This document shows, piece by piece, positions 28,747-38,695 of a stretch of 64,000 nt of DNA (position 1 is its first letter; each line of letters opens with the position of its first letter). The notes beneath the pieces are model-generated. The model worked only from the letters and a program-made list of their open reading frames with translations. It was not told where the DNA came from and did no database searches. The stretch is from an uncultured Alphaproteobacteria bacterium (GTDB lineage Bacteria; Pseudomonadota; Alphaproteobacteria; RF32; CAG-239). A program made the translations under genes and the position numbers. The stretch is taken from contig CALXTL010000007.1 of assembly GCA_944391445.1 (NCBI GenBank), forward strand, positions 1-64,000, written 5' to 3'.

Positions 28747-29199
28747 CTATAGATACAGGCATTTTACCCCGGCCTCACGAAACATTTCTTCCGAATAGAC
28801 CAGTTTGTCGCGCCAAGTCCCCGTCGGTGCGGCGGGGTCCGGCTCAAGCCGGCGGGTTACCACCATTTTGATTCCGGATTGAATAATCGCCCGGGCACAA
28901 TCCGGACAAGGCATGGATGTTACGTAAATGACACAACCTTTTAACGTGGCTCCGATCAGACAGGCATTATAGACAGCGTTGCGTTCGGCATGTTCAAAAA
29001 AGTCGTATTTTGTCGGGCGCTCCATGCGCTCCGACTTATTGTCATCGACCCCTCTGACCAGACCATTATAGCCGGTGGAACGAATTTCCCGGTCCGGCCC
29101 AACAACAACAGCGCCAACTTTGGTGGAAGGATCTTTGGACCAGGTCTTGACCAGCTCGGCCAACTCCATAAACCGATTGTGCCATTTTTCTGAAAACAT
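28747..29199 (-). CDS. Deoxycytidylate deaminase
   Basis: It is a zinc-dependent deaminase converting dCMP to dUMP for dTMP synthesis. The zinc/catalytic motif is HAERNAVYNA with PCPDCARAI. Family landmarks STKVGAVVVGPD and STGYNGLVRG are present. The preferred start is the ATG at 29199 (MFSEKWHNRFME, 150 residues), which has GGAGAG six bases upstream; the GTG at 29214 would put that site inside the gene. It is divergent from eno. Confidence 0.9.
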   Translation of the reverse strand: MFSEKWHNRFMELAELVKTWSKDPSTKVGAVVVGPDREIRSTGYNGLVRGVDDNKSERMERPTKYDFFEHAERNAVYNACLIGATLKGCVIYVTSMPCPDCARAIIQSGIKMVVTRRLEPDPAAPTGTWRDKLVYSEEMFREAGVKCLYL

Positions 29200-29354
29200 T
29201 TCGCTCTCCGTCACTCGTTTTTCCCGGCTTTAGTTTACAACCTTTGTTGTCAAGATACAATCTTTTTTGCGCAACTTTAAAAATCTGCTGGTTTTACTTG
29301 ACATCGGCCGCAAAATACACCAAGTTATAGCCAGTGCTTTTTATAATTGTTTAG

Positions 29355-30641
<1,287 letters not shown>

Positions 30642-30676
30642 GCATACAGACGCCGCTTTTGCCGGTGTTGTATATG

Positions 30677-30710
30677 AAAAATATCCTGGCTTCGGCCAGG
30701 ATATTTTTTA
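30677..30710. terminator. Terminator after eno with a UUCG tetraloop
   Basis: A perfect 14-bp stem (AAAAATATCCTGGC and complement) closes a C-TTCG-G tetraloop, a very stable loop type. A-rich and T-rich arms let it serve both eno and the convergent gene. Confidence 0.85.
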
Positions 30711-30715
30711 TGCAG

Positions 30716-31384
30716 CTAGCGTTGCGGCGAGGGCGGGCTTTTTTGTTTTTCCTTCATCCGCAGAGTGCGCATCAGCATTGAAACAAGCGGTGTATATTTT
30801 TTCGGCATATACTTTTTCCAGCCAATTGCCGCCAGATTCCGACAACGATGAATATTGCGCCGAGCATTGTCAATCTGTCGGCGGGCATCGGCCGTCAGAT
30901 CCGGCGGATCGCCTTTCATGATATTATAACCGCTCGGCGAAGCCAGCAGCGGCTGCCCAAGCGGGGCTATGTGAAAATCATAATCCGGGCAAGCGGTGGC
31001 CTGCTTCCATTGCTTGAGCGTGACCAGATCACGCCCAAAAAGAATCGGATCGGCGACAAGAAGTTCGGTTTGCCGGCTGTCTTTGTATACCGATGCCTCA
31101 ATGGCCGCGGCAATGTGGTAGTCATATTGAATTTCTTCAAAAGCACCGGTTTCGGCATTGCGCAGGTTGACACTGACATAGTTGGTAAAATGCCCGTTAC
31201 GTTTGGAACTGGTTGCGCAGATCTTGTAAGCCGGAAAACCGTCTTGCTTTGCCTGCACGGCAATCAGATGCGCCAAGCAATAACAGATATCGCTCTCATA
31301 TTGGTAGCTCTCTTCCGGAATGTCTGCCGTCCAGCGGCGATAAGCCCGATTACAGCGGATAACTTTTGCAGAATCAAATTCCAT
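30716..31384 (-). CDS. Hypothetical protein, possible papain/protein-glutaminase-like fold
   Basis: This 222-residue protein has no signal peptide. No family is certain. The order of conserved-looking residues resembles protein-glutaminase/transglutaminase-like enzymes: Cys in ICYCLAHLI (Cys34 or Cys36), a HFTNYVSVN strand (65-73), His90 in YDYHIAA, and Asp112 in LLVADPILF, followed by VTLKQW. In protein glutaminases a Cys, His and Asp in this order form the triad, and the Asp lies in an LDP-type segment. This is inference from pattern, not a proven homology. The C-terminus is basic. CCGGAGGAAGG is a strong ribosome site for the ATG at 31384. It ends at the shared eno terminator. Confidence 0.6.
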   Translation of the reverse strand: MEFDSAKVIRCNRAYRRWTADIPEESYQYESDICYCLAHLIAVQAKQDGFPAYKICATSSKRNGHFTNYVSVNLRNAETGAFEEIQYDYHIAAAIEASVYKDSRQTELLVADPILFGRDLVTLKQWKQATACPDYDFHIAPLGQPLLASPSGYNIMKGDPPDLTADARRQIDNARRNIHRCRNLAAIGWKKYMPKKYTPLVSMLMRTLRMKEKQKSPPSPQR

Positions 31385-31633
31385 ACCTTCCTCCGGAATA
31401 CTTTTGTCTTTTACTTTAGCATAATTTGCCGCTGAATAAAAGCCTTTTTAGATAATTGGTTGAGGGGCGGTTGTTTTTTGGGGCTTGCCGGATTAAATGA
31501 TAAGGTGTTCACGATGAAGGTTTGTCAAAACAAAGAAATTATATTTCTTTTGCCGGTTAGAGTGAACATCCGACGTTTCTCCATAAACGACAAAAGGAAT
31601 ATAATTTTCTGGCGTTGATTTGGTGAGGAACGG
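31385..31633 (+). other. Intergenic region with possible structured RNA
   Basis: No coding frame is convincing here. On the plus strand, GGTGTTCAC at 31504-31512 can pair with GTGAACATC at 31562-31570 (one G-U). This closes a region that contains a perfect 8-bp hairpin (AAAGAAAT, TAT, ATTTCTTT at 31532-31550). A terminator lies about 65 bases further. This could be a small RNA, or chance structure in AT-rich DNA. Confidence 0.25.
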
Positions 31634-31673
31634 GAAAACGGGGATTTATGAAAAATCCCCGTTTTCTGTTTTT
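31634..31673. terminator. Terminator at the 3' end of gltX
   Basis: A perfect 14-bp stem (GAAAACGGGGATTT at 31634-31647, complement at 31653-31666) with a 5-base loop. The plus-strand side is followed by TGTTTTT, and the minus-strand side ends in TTTTCCC, so it may work both ways. Confidence 0.75.
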
Positions 31674-33102
31674 AATTCAGCGCCGCTATAGCTGCGTCCA
31701 ACCGACGCAATGTTTCCTCCCGACCAAGAATCACCGCAATTTCGGTGGCGCCGCCGGGCGTGGTTTCTTTGCCACTCAGAGCAATGCGCGCCGGATACAA
31801 AATCTGGCCGTTTTTGACCCCGAGCTTTTCCGCCAGAGCTTTCAAGGCAGCAAACAAAGCGTCATTATTCCATTCAATTTGGCCGGCCAAGACTTCGCGA
31901 ATGGCCGGCAGATTTGCCCGAGCCACAGCGGCGTCGGTTTTCATCTTTTTATTGGCATAAAGTTCAGCCTGAAAAGCCGGCAGAGCAACAATAAAATCAA
32001 TCTGTTCGGAAATTTGTGTCAGAGTTTCAATACGCGGCTGCAACGTGCGGCTCAGCGCCTCCTGATCAACAAAAGCCGGAACATCTTTGTAATAAGGCTG
32101 CGCCAACTGATGAAATCTTTCCGCCGGTAACGCGCGGATATACATGCCGTTCATCCAGGTTAGTTTGACAATATCAAAAATGGCCGGCGACTTGTTGAGA
32201 CGCTCAACAGAAAAAATCTTTGCCAATTCGGCAATGGAAAAAATTTCTTCTTCCGTGCCGGGATTCCAACCAAGCAGCGCAATATAGTTGATGATTGCCT
32301 CCGGCAGATAACCTTTGGCAACCAGATCCTGAAACGATGCGTCGCCGTTGCGTTTGGATAATTTATGCTGGGCATCTTTCATCACCGGAGGCAGATGCAC
32401 ATAAACCGGGCGCTGCCAGCCAAAAGTATCATACATCAGATTATATTTTGGCGTGGACGGCAGATATTCGTTTCCGCGGACCACATGCGTAATGCCCATG
32501 AGATGATCATCAATCACGTTGGCAAAGTTATAGGTCGGGAAGCCGTCAGACTTCAGCAATACGCCTTCATCCAGCTCGTCATAGTCAATTTCTATCAGTC
32601 CATAGACTTTATCTTCATATTTTGATTTGCCGGTTTTGTTGATGGTCTGGCGGATGACATAAGGTTCGCCTGCAGCTATGCGCTTTTTTGCCTCTTCCAG
32701 CGGAATCTTTTTACAGGGATCCTCAAACTTGCAAATAATCTCGTTGCCTTCCTCATCAACCTGTTCTTCGCGTTCACCACAAAAACAATAATGGGCGCCG
32801 CCCAGCTCAACCAGCTTGTGTGCATAGGGCGCATATAAATCTTTGCGCTCAGACTGGACATACGGACCAAAATCACCACCGACATCCGGGCCTTCATCCC
32901 AACGAATGCCCACAGTTTTTAAGGTGTTGTAGATAATGTCAACCGCGCCTTCAACATATCGTTTCTGATCCGTATCTTCAATCCGCAGGATGAAATCGCC
33001 GCCGGAAGCTTTGGCAATCAGATATTCATATAGCGCCGTCCTCAGGTTGCCGATGTGCATATAACCGGTTGGACTTGGGGCAAATCTGGTACGTGTTTTC
33101 AT
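31672..33102 (-). CDS. gltX: Glutamate--tRNA ligase
   Basis: This class I synthetase charges tRNA-Glu, and possibly tRNA-Gln for later amidation. The HIGH motif reads HIGN in FAPSPTGYMHIGNLRTAL near the N-terminus, and the KMSKS motif reads KLSKR in HKLSKRNGD. The C-terminal anticodon-binding helical domain is complete. A zinc-type insertion is suggested by Cys residues in YCFCGEREEQ and CKFEDPC. The 476 residues are standard. It follows recN on the same strand after 100 bases that hold two hairpins. Confidence 0.96.
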   Translation of the reverse strand: MKTRTRFAPSPTGYMHIGNLRTALYEYLIAKASGGDFILRIEDTDQKRYVEGAVDIIYNTLKTVGIRWDEGPDVGGDFGPYVQSERKDLYAPYAHKLVELGGAHYCFCGEREEQVDEEGNEIICKFEDPCKKIPLEEAKKRIAAGEPYVIRQTINKTGKSKYEDKVYGLIEIDYDELDEGVLLKSDGFPTYNFANVIDDHLMGITHVVRGNEYLPSTPKYNLMYDTFGWQRPVYVHLPPVMKDAQHKLSKRNGDASFQDLVAKGYLPEAIINYIALLGWNPGTEEEIFSIAELAKIFSVERLNKSPAIFDIVKLTWMNGMYIRALPAERFHQLAQPYYKDVPAFVDQEALSRTLQPRIETLTQISEQIDFIVALPAFQAELYANKKMKTDAAVARANLPAIREVLAGQIEWNNDALFAALKALAEKLGVKNGQILYPARIALSGKETTPGGATEIAVILGREETLRRLDAAIAALN

Positions 33103-33120
33103 TTTATTGTCTCTTTCTTA

Positions 33121-33158
33121 AAAAATTTCCGTTTTGCCTACGATAGCGCAGGCAAAAC
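33121..33158 (-). terminator. Terminator-like hairpin between recN and gltX
   Basis: On the minus strand GTTTTGCCT pairs perfectly with AGGCAAAAC around a 10-base loop, followed by GGAAATTTTTT. A second hairpin (GACTTTT, AAAAGTC at 33170-33186) lies just upstream without a T-run. Confidence 0.5.
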
Positions 33159-33202
33159 ATTTTCTCAAGGACTTTTCGGAAAAGTCTTAAAAAAAGTATT
33201 TA

Positions 33203-34867
33203 TCACCCGGCCAGTAAAACCCCGGCTGCCGCCCGAGCCTCGGCCGTGACGACAGCGCCGGCCAGCATGCGTGCAATTTCCTCGCGCTTTTCATCAGCCG
33301 TCAGCTTGCGTACAAAAGTTGTGGTTATGCTGCCGTCAGTCTGTTTTTCTACTTTGAAGTGGTGATCGCCTCTGGCCGCCACTTGCGGCGAATGGGTAAC
33401 AACCAATACCTGCACCTGTCGGCCGAGCTTGGCCAAGCGCTCACCGACAGCTTGTGCCGTTGCGCCGCCAACGCCAGAATCCACTTCATCAAAAATCATG
33501 GTACTCACTTTTGAGCTCTGGGCCAGATTCACTTTCAGCGCCAGTTGAAAACGCGCCAGCTCGCCGCCGGACGCAATTTTGTTGAGCGGCCCTTGCGGCG
33601 AATTGGGATTGGTAGAAACCGTAAAGTTGACATTGTCAAAACCTGTCTCTGACCAGTTGCTTTCTTCTTTTTTTTCAACCTGTGTCATAAACCGGGCTTT
33701 TTCCATCTTAAGCGGCGGCAATTCCGCCATAACCGCGGCATCCAACTTTGCCGCAGCATTTATTCTGGCCAGGTGCAGAGCATTGGCCGCTTCAATATAT
33801 GCCTGTCTTTTTTCCTGCTCGGTTTTGCGCAGAGCAGTGATTGCTTCTTCACCACATTCTATGCTGCTTAACCGCTCTTTGAACTTTTGCAGCGTATCTG
33901 CCAGGTCATCAACACCTACACCATGTTTACGCGCCAGGTCTTTTAGCGCAAACAGGCGTTCGTCAATATTTTCCTGCTCCCCGGCATTGAGCCCGATATC
34001 GGCCGAGGCAGCCTCTATGCGCTCCATGGCATCGCCGATTTCAATCAAAGCACGATCTAACGCTTCATATATTTCGACATATTTATCGCCGACATAGCGG
34101 CCAGCCCGGTCAATGGCGCTTTCAGCCGCACGCAAAGCTGATGCGACATCTCGCTCCCCGCTCAGATTTTGATACGCGTCGTTGAGATTTTCCATAATTT
34201 TTTCCGCATGCATCAACTCTTGCCGACGGGCAGAAAGGACTGCTTCTTCACCTGATTGCGGCTTAATCTGCTCAAGCTCGTGCACCCAGTGGCGGAGATT
34301 ATCCTCTTCTTCTTTGGCTTTGGCTACATCCGCTTCGGCTTGGCGGCGCGCCGCCGATGCTTGTTTATATTCCCGGCAGGCCAGAGCTGTCGCCGTCAGC
34401 AAGGCGCCGTTGCCGCCGAATGCGTCCAAGATGCTCTGATGATTGGCCGGATTGAGCAACCCCTGGTTGTCAAACTGGCCGTGAATCTCCACCAGATATT
34501 TGCCGATTTCTTTAAGCAGGCGCGCGCTGATCGGCTGATCGTTAAAAAAGATTTTGCTTTTGCCGGCGCGGTCGAGTGTGCGCTTGATGATGATTTCACC
34601 ATCAGTCTCCAGTTCATTTTCGGCCAGCAGCGTCTGCAGCTCCTGATTATGCGGTTCAGCATCAAAAACTGCCGTCACACTCAATTTGTCTTCGCCGGAG
34701 CGAATCAATGCCGCTTCGGCACGCCCGCCGAGCACCAGCCCGAGAGAATCGAGCAAAATGGACTTGCCGGCGCCGGTTTCACCCGTCAACACGCTGAGGC
34801 CGGCACCAAAGTCGAGGTCCAGCTTATCTATCAAAACCACATTGCGAATTGAGAGTGACTGCAGCAT
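33203..34867 (-). CDS. recN: DNA repair protein RecN
   Basis: This SMC-like ATPase acts in double-strand break repair. The N-terminal Walker A is GETGAGKSILLDSLGLVLGG (near residue 30). A long coiled coil fills the centre. The C-terminal ABC signature region (NKIASGGELARFQLALK), Walker B FDEVDSGVGG and VVTHSPQVAARGDHHF are present. The 554 residues are normal. It follows bamD by 1 base on the minus strand, so the lpxC-bamD-recN order is probably one operon, as in many proteobacteria. Confidence 0.96.
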   Translation of the reverse strand: MLQSLSIRNVVLIDKLDLDFGAGLSVLTGETGAGKSILLDSLGLVLGGRAEAALIRSGEDKLSVTAVFDAEPHNQELQTLLAENELETDGEIIIKRTLDRAGKSKIFFNDQPISARLLKEIGKYLVEIHGQFDNQGLLNPANHQSILDAFGGNGALLTATALACREYKQASAARRQAEADVAKAKEEEDNLRHWVHELEQIKPQSGEEAVLSARRQELMHAEKIMENLNDAYQNLSGERDVASALRAAESAIDRAGRYVGDKYVEIYEALDRALIEIGDAMERIEAASADIGLNAGEQENIDERLFALKDLARKHGVGVDDLADTLQKFKERLSSIECGEEAITALRKTEQEKRQAYIEAANALHLARINAAAKLDAAVMAELPPLKMEKARFMTQVEKKEESNWSETGFDNVNFTVSTNPNSPQGPLNKIASGGELARFQLALKVNLAQSSKVSTMIFDEVDSGVGGATAQAVGERLAKLGRQVQVLVVTHSPQVAARGDHHFKVEKQTDGSITTTFVRKLTADEKREEIARMLAGAVVTAEARAAAGVLLAG

Positions 34868-34868
34868 T

Positions 34869-35612
34869 TCAGTTATCCGTTTTTACCAACTTTTGCGCGC
34901 GACGGGTCCATTTGGATTGCGGGTAATTATGCCCGAGAACTTTGGCTGCATCGCCGGCTTCTTTGTCCAGCCCCAGAATCCGGTATATCTCCACCTGTCT
35001 ATATAAAGCCTCTTCAATATGACCGGTGGTCTGGTATTGGTTGACGACAACCGAAAAACGGTTCAACGCCGACAAATAATTCTGCTGGCCGAGATAAAAA
35101 CGGCCGATTTCCATCTCGTGACCGGCCAAACGGTCATTAATCAGGTTGAGCTTCTTTTTGGCATCCGCTGCATAGTCCGTATCGGGGAAACGCACAATTA
35201 CCTGGCGAAATGCCTCCATGGCCGACGCACTGTTTTGCTGATCGCGCTCAATGCCGACAATCTGCTCATAATAACACAGACCCTTCATATAATAAGCATA
35301 GGCAATGTCTTTGTTGCCAGGGTGATATTTGATGAAACGGTCCAAAGCCATGATTGCATCGTCATATTTTTGATCTTTGTAATAAGCATAGGCGCCCATC
35401 AGCTTGGCCTTGGTTGCCCATTTGGAATAAGGATGCTCCAGTTCAACCTTTTCAAAACTTTCGGCGGCTTTGGCATATTGCGTTTTGTTGAGACTTTTAT
35501 AACCGCGGTTGTACAAACGCTCGACAGAAAGATGTTCTTCCGAAGATTCCGGCGTTGAAGAGCAGGCAGCGACAAAACAGAACAGTCCCAGAAACAAAGC
35601 TAACTTTTTCAT
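34869..35612 (-). CDS. bamD: Outer membrane assembly lipoprotein BamD
   Basis: This is an essential lipoprotein of the Bam complex that folds beta-barrels into the outer membrane. The lipoprotein signal is MKKLALFLGLFCFVAAC with the acylated Cys at 17. Several TPR repeats follow (YNRGYKSLNKTQYAKAAESF, AYYMKGLCYYEQ, YLSALNRFSVVVNQY). The 247 residues are typical. It lies between lpxC (9-base gap) and recN (1-base gap). Confidence 0.94.
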   Translation of the reverse strand: MKKLALFLGLFCFVAACSSTPESSEEHLSVERLYNRGYKSLNKTQYAKAAESFEKVELEHPYSKWATKAKLMGAYAYYKDQKYDDAIMALDRFIKYHPGNKDIAYAYYMKGLCYYEQIVGIERDQQNSASAMEAFRQVIVRFPDTDYAADAKKKLNLINDRLAGHEMEIGRFYLGQQNYLSALNRFSVVVNQYQTTGHIEEALYRQVEIYRILGLDKEAGDAAKVLGHNYPQSKWTRRAQKLVKTDN

Positions 35613-35621
35613 TTTTCTTCC

Positions 35622-36473
35622 TTATATAATTTCATAGTTGGCCGGATCGGCAAACAGTTTTCGTAAAATTTCGTTATTATGAAAATGTCCGGTTTTTGAA
35701 GCCGTCAGCCGAGCCAGCAACCGATATCCGGATGTATACATATCGCCGATTGCATCAATGACTTTGTGGTTGACGCATTCGTTTTCCGTGCGGAAGCCCC
35801 CTTCATTCAATACTTTTTCACCATCCAAAACCACAGCATTATCCAGACTGCCGCCTTTTATCAAACCGACGGACTTAAGATAATCTACCTGGCTTTTTTC
35901 GCAAAAAGTGCGGCACGGCGCTATAAACGTTTTAAAATTTTCAACCGTTAACGGCTCGCAAAAACGCTGACGGCCGACAATTTTTGAAGGAAACTCAATG
36001 CTGAAATCCACTTGAAAATCATCTGCAGGAATAAGCTTTATCTCATTGCCGTGTTCGTCCGAAAATTCCACAGATCGCTTTACTTTCAGAAAATGCCGCG
36101 GCTGATCCTGAGCAACGTTCCCGACTTTTTCCAGCGCTGTTACGAAAGGCAGAGCAGAACCGTCCATAATCGGCATCTCGCGGTTGTCGACCTCAACCAC
36201 AGCATTATCAATATCCAGCATGCTCAGTGCAGCCATCAGATGTTCAATTGTCGAAATAACACAATCTTTGCCATCGCCAAGACAAGTACAGTTGCGGGTG
36301 TCAACAACATTTGTATATAAGGCTCGGACTTCCGGACAGCTGGGCAAATCAACCCGGCAAAAAACTATGCCGCTGTCAGCCGGTGCCGGCCGGATCTTCA
36401 GATTGCTCCGGCAACCCGAATGAAGGCCTATTCCGCTGATGGCGCATTCGCCCGCCAAAGTGCGTTGCTGCAT
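35622..36473 (-). CDS. lpxC: UDP-3-O-acyl-N-acetylglucosamine deacetylase
   Basis: This is the zinc deacetylase that commits to lipid A synthesis, so the organism makes lipopolysaccharide. Landmarks: SGIGLHSG near the N-terminus, STIEHLMAALSMLDIDNA (first zinc His), MDGSALPFV, and the second metal block ENECVNHKVIDAIGD. The late SKTGHFHNNEIL carries the catalytic His. The 283 residues are slightly short of the usual 300 but all motifs are present. It begins the lpxC-bamD-recN set, with rnpB just upstream. Confidence 0.96.
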   Translation of the reverse strand: MQQRTLAGECAISGIGLHSGCRSNLKIRPAPADSGIVFCRVDLPSCPEVRALYTNVVDTRNCTCLGDGKDCVISTIEHLMAALSMLDIDNAVVEVDNREMPIMDGSALPFVTALEKVGNVAQDQPRHFLKVKRSVEFSDEHGNEIKLIPADDFQVDFSIEFPSKIVGRQRFCEPLTVENFKTFIAPCRTFCEKSQVDYLKSVGLIKGGSLDNAVVLDGEKVLNEGGFRTENECVNHKVIDAIGDMYTSGYRLLARLTASKTGHFHNNEILRKLFADPANYEII

Positions 36474-36500
36474 ACTCTCTCCTTAACTTTTGTCAATTCA

Positions 36501-36886
36501 TACAAGGCAGCCTGTAAGCCGGGTTCTGTATTCCGGTTGCCCGGAACGATAGCCATTCATCTGGGCCGTTTATCACTAAACGGCTCATCGCGACCTACCT
36601 CTGAGGCGGAGGGAGAACGCTCCTTGTAATCCGACATAAATGCAGGATTCCTCTAATTTGGTCTTGCATCAGACAGGGTTTGCCCGGCCGGGTCTGTTAC
36701 CAGCCCCGCGGTGAGCTCTTACCTCGCCTTTTCAACCTTACCGGGATGAAAACCGGCGGTGTGTTTCTGTGGCACTTTCCCTTGGATTGCTCCAGCCAGA
36801 CGTTATCTGGTGTCTTGTTCTCCGGAAGCCCGGACTTTCCTCATCATGGGCAAAGCCATGACGCGGCTATCCGGCTGCCTTGTTGG
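36501..36886 (-). ncRNA. rnpB: RNase P RNA (class A)
   Basis: This is the catalytic RNA that trims tRNA 5' ends. Read on the minus strand it has the conserved GAGGAAAGTCCGGGCT near the 5' end, GGTAAGAGCTCACCG-type sequence in the middle (shown in part), AGATGAATGGCTATC, and ACAGAACCCGGCTTACAG near the 3' end. The ends CAAGGCAGCC and GGCTGCCTTG pair as helix P1. The size is about 385 nt. Ends are approximate. Apparent reading frames here are artefacts of the RNA gene. Confidence 0.95.
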
Positions 36887-37207
36887 TTAGAATAGCATTT
36901 AGAGCCGCGATTGCAAGAGCTTTGTATCAACAAAACCACACAAAAAAGCATTTTGGCGAAATCATCCCCGGATTTGTTTTTTACCGATATTCATCCGATG
37001 CTAAATTGGCACAATCGCGGATTGCACCAGTCTTTATTCCGGCGCCTCAAATTCACTGATTTCCTCTTCTCTGATTTTCAGTTTTCAAACATAAAAAAAT
37101 ATCCCCAATTTTTTTATTTTTCGCTCGGCCTAGAGGCGTGCCGAGTTACAGAATCGGCGCTCATATTTTTACAGAACAAAACAAGAACAGTTAATAAATT
37201 ACTAAAA
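36887..37207. other. AT-rich gap between rnpB and mraZ
   Basis: There is no supported gene. A 108-codon open frame (36911-37237) has no ribosome site and no recognisable product. A hairpin CTCGGC with GCCGAG lies near 37122-37144. The gap must hold the rnpB promoter on the minus strand, which I could not fix precisely. Confidence 0.4.
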
Positions 37208-37236
37208 ATTCCCATTGATTCCCATATTTTCCCATG
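37208..37236 (-). promoter_or_regulatory. MraZ operator: three TGGGA repeats
   Basis: TCCCA occurs at 37210, 37220 and 37230 (TGGGA on the minus strand), exactly 10 bases apart with 5-base spacers. This is the arrangement described for MraZ binding in E. coli, where MraZ represses its own dcw operon. A perfect TATAAT at 37249-37254 lies just downstream, so bound MraZ would cover the -35 region. Confidence 0.75.
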
Positions 37237-37281
37237 ATATACCATATTTATAATCAGATTTACCAAAAGGAGTCTTTGAGG

Positions 37282-37749
37282 TTGCGCAAAACTTTTCTGT
37301 TTATGGATACGGTAACCAACAAGGTTGACGCTAAAGGACGCGTTTCCCTGCCGGCCGATTATCGCGCCATTGTCAAAGACACCGGCTCCGAAATCGTCTG
37401 CTACCGCAGCCTTTCCGCCCCCTGTATTGAAGGCTGCCTGGAAGACCTGCTCGACAAACTCGCCACCGACATGGAAAACTCGCTCGACTTCTTTTCTCAG
37501 GAGCAGGACGACATTTCCAACCTGGTATTCGGCGACGCCAAAAGATATCCTTTCGATTCCACCGGCCGGATTATGCTCTCCGACAAGCTGTTGAAACATG
37601 CACAAATTAAAGACAGCGCCGTTTTTGTCGGCAAAGGCCGCAAATTTCAGATATGGAACCCTGAAAACTGGGCAAAAGAAGAAGCCCGCATCCGCGCCGA
37701 AGTGTTGAAAAAGCGCCCGTCGCTCAAAGCGCAGGGAGGCAAAGAATAA
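37282..37749 (+). CDS. mraZ: Transcriptional regulator MraZ
   Basis: This AbrB-fold DNA-binding protein controls the division and cell-wall cluster. Two MraZ repeats are visible: NKVDAKGRVSLPADYR near the N-terminus and DSTGRIMLSDKLLKHA in the middle. I set the start at the TTG at 37282 because AGGAG lies 9 bases upstream and the resulting Phe before the next Met aligns with the conserved Phe of the family. The ATG at 37303 is the alternative. It gives 155 residues. Its stop overlaps the rsmH start, and its operator lies directly upstream. Confidence 0.9.
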   Translation: MRKTFLFMDTVTNKVDAKGRVSLPADYRAIVKDTGSEIVCYRSLSAPCIEGCLEDLLDKLATDMENSLDFFSQEQDDISNLVFGDAKRYPFDSTGRIMLSDKLLKHAQIKDSAVFVGKGRKFQIWNPENWAKEEARIRAEVLKKRPSLKAQGGKE

Positions 37750-38666
37750 TGGCCATTGATTACCGAACTCATTTTCCGGTCATGCTACCAGAGGTTTTAG
37801 CCAATTTATGCCCTTGTGACGGTGGTCTATATGTCGATGCAACTTTCGGCAATGGCGGCTACAGCGAAGCCATTTTAAGTTCGGCAAACTGCCGTGTGAT
37901 TGCACTGGATCGTGATCCCGGCGTATGGAAAAGAGCCGAAGAATTGCGCGCCTCTTTCGGCAGCAGATTCGAGTTCAGAGCCGGCAAATTCGGCTCTTTT
38001 GCGGATTTAGTTCCTGAGGAAATTGACGGCGCGGTGTTCGATATTGGCGTTTCATCCATGCAGCTTGACCAGGCTAAAAGAGGATTCTCTTTTGCCAAAG
38101 ACGCACCGCTGGATATGAGAATGTCGCAGTCGGGACAAACGGCGGCCGACCTTGTCAATACCCTGCCCGAAAAAGAGCTGGCCGATTTGATCTACCGGTA
38201 TGGCGAAGAACGCAAATCCCGGCAAATTGCTTCCAAAATCGTCGCGGCGCGCCGAAGCAAAAAAATTGAAACGACCAAAGAACTGGCGGAAATTGTCTAC
38301 TCGGTTCTGCGGCGCGTGCCCAATGCCATTGATCCGGCGACACGCACTTTTCAAGCTTTGCGGATTGCTGTTAATGACGAACTCGGCGAATTGGAATCCG
38401 GCCTTGACGGCGCCACTTGCCGCCTGAAATCCGGCGGTCGTCTGGTTGTGGTTGATTTCCATTCGCTGGAAGACAGAATCGTAAAAAACTTTTTTAAAAA
38501 CAATACCGGCCGGACGCGCCATGTGTCTCGCTATGCGCCCCGGTCACAAGAACAAAACAACGCAATTTTTAAGGAATGTTCAAAAGTTATTTTGCCCTCA
38601 GAAGAGGAACTGCAGCAAAACAGCCGATCACGTTCTGCAAAATTGCGTTTTGCGGTTAAACAATAA
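37749..38666 (+). CDS. rsmH: 16S rRNA (cytosine-1402-N4) methyltransferase
   Basis: It methylates C1402 of 16S rRNA in the P site, using SAM. Landmarks are HFPVMLPEVL, DATFGNGGYSEAIL (SAM loop), ALDRDP, FDIGVSSMQLDQAKRGFSF and the C-terminal VVDFHSLEDRIVKNFF. The length is 305 residues. It overlaps mraZ by one base (TAATG), which indicates coupled translation, and is followed by ftsL after 29 bases. Confidence 0.96.
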   Translation: MAIDYRTHFPVMLPEVLANLCPCDGGLYVDATFGNGGYSEAILSSANCRVIALDRDPGVWKRAEELRASFGSRFEFRAGKFGSFADLVPEEIDGAVFDIGVSSMQLDQAKRGFSFAKDAPLDMRMSQSGQTAADLVNTLPEKELADLIYRYGEERKSRQIASKIVAARRSKKIETTKELAEIVYSVLRRVPNAIDPATRTFQALRIAVNDELGELESGLDGATCRLKSGGRLVVVDFHSLEDRIVKNFFKNNTGRTRHVSRYAPRSQEQNNAIFKECSKVILPSEEELQQNSRSRSAKLRFAVKQ

Positions 38667-38695
38667 CTCAAACTCCAGAAAGGATTTGAAAAAAA

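Noticed and set aside
36420-36895. Short open frames over the RNase P RNA
   Set aside because: The conserved RNase P signatures on the minus strand explain the sequence.
36911-37237. 108-codon open frame between rnpB and mraZ
   Set aside because: No ribosome site, no recognisable product, and it runs into the mraZ operator.
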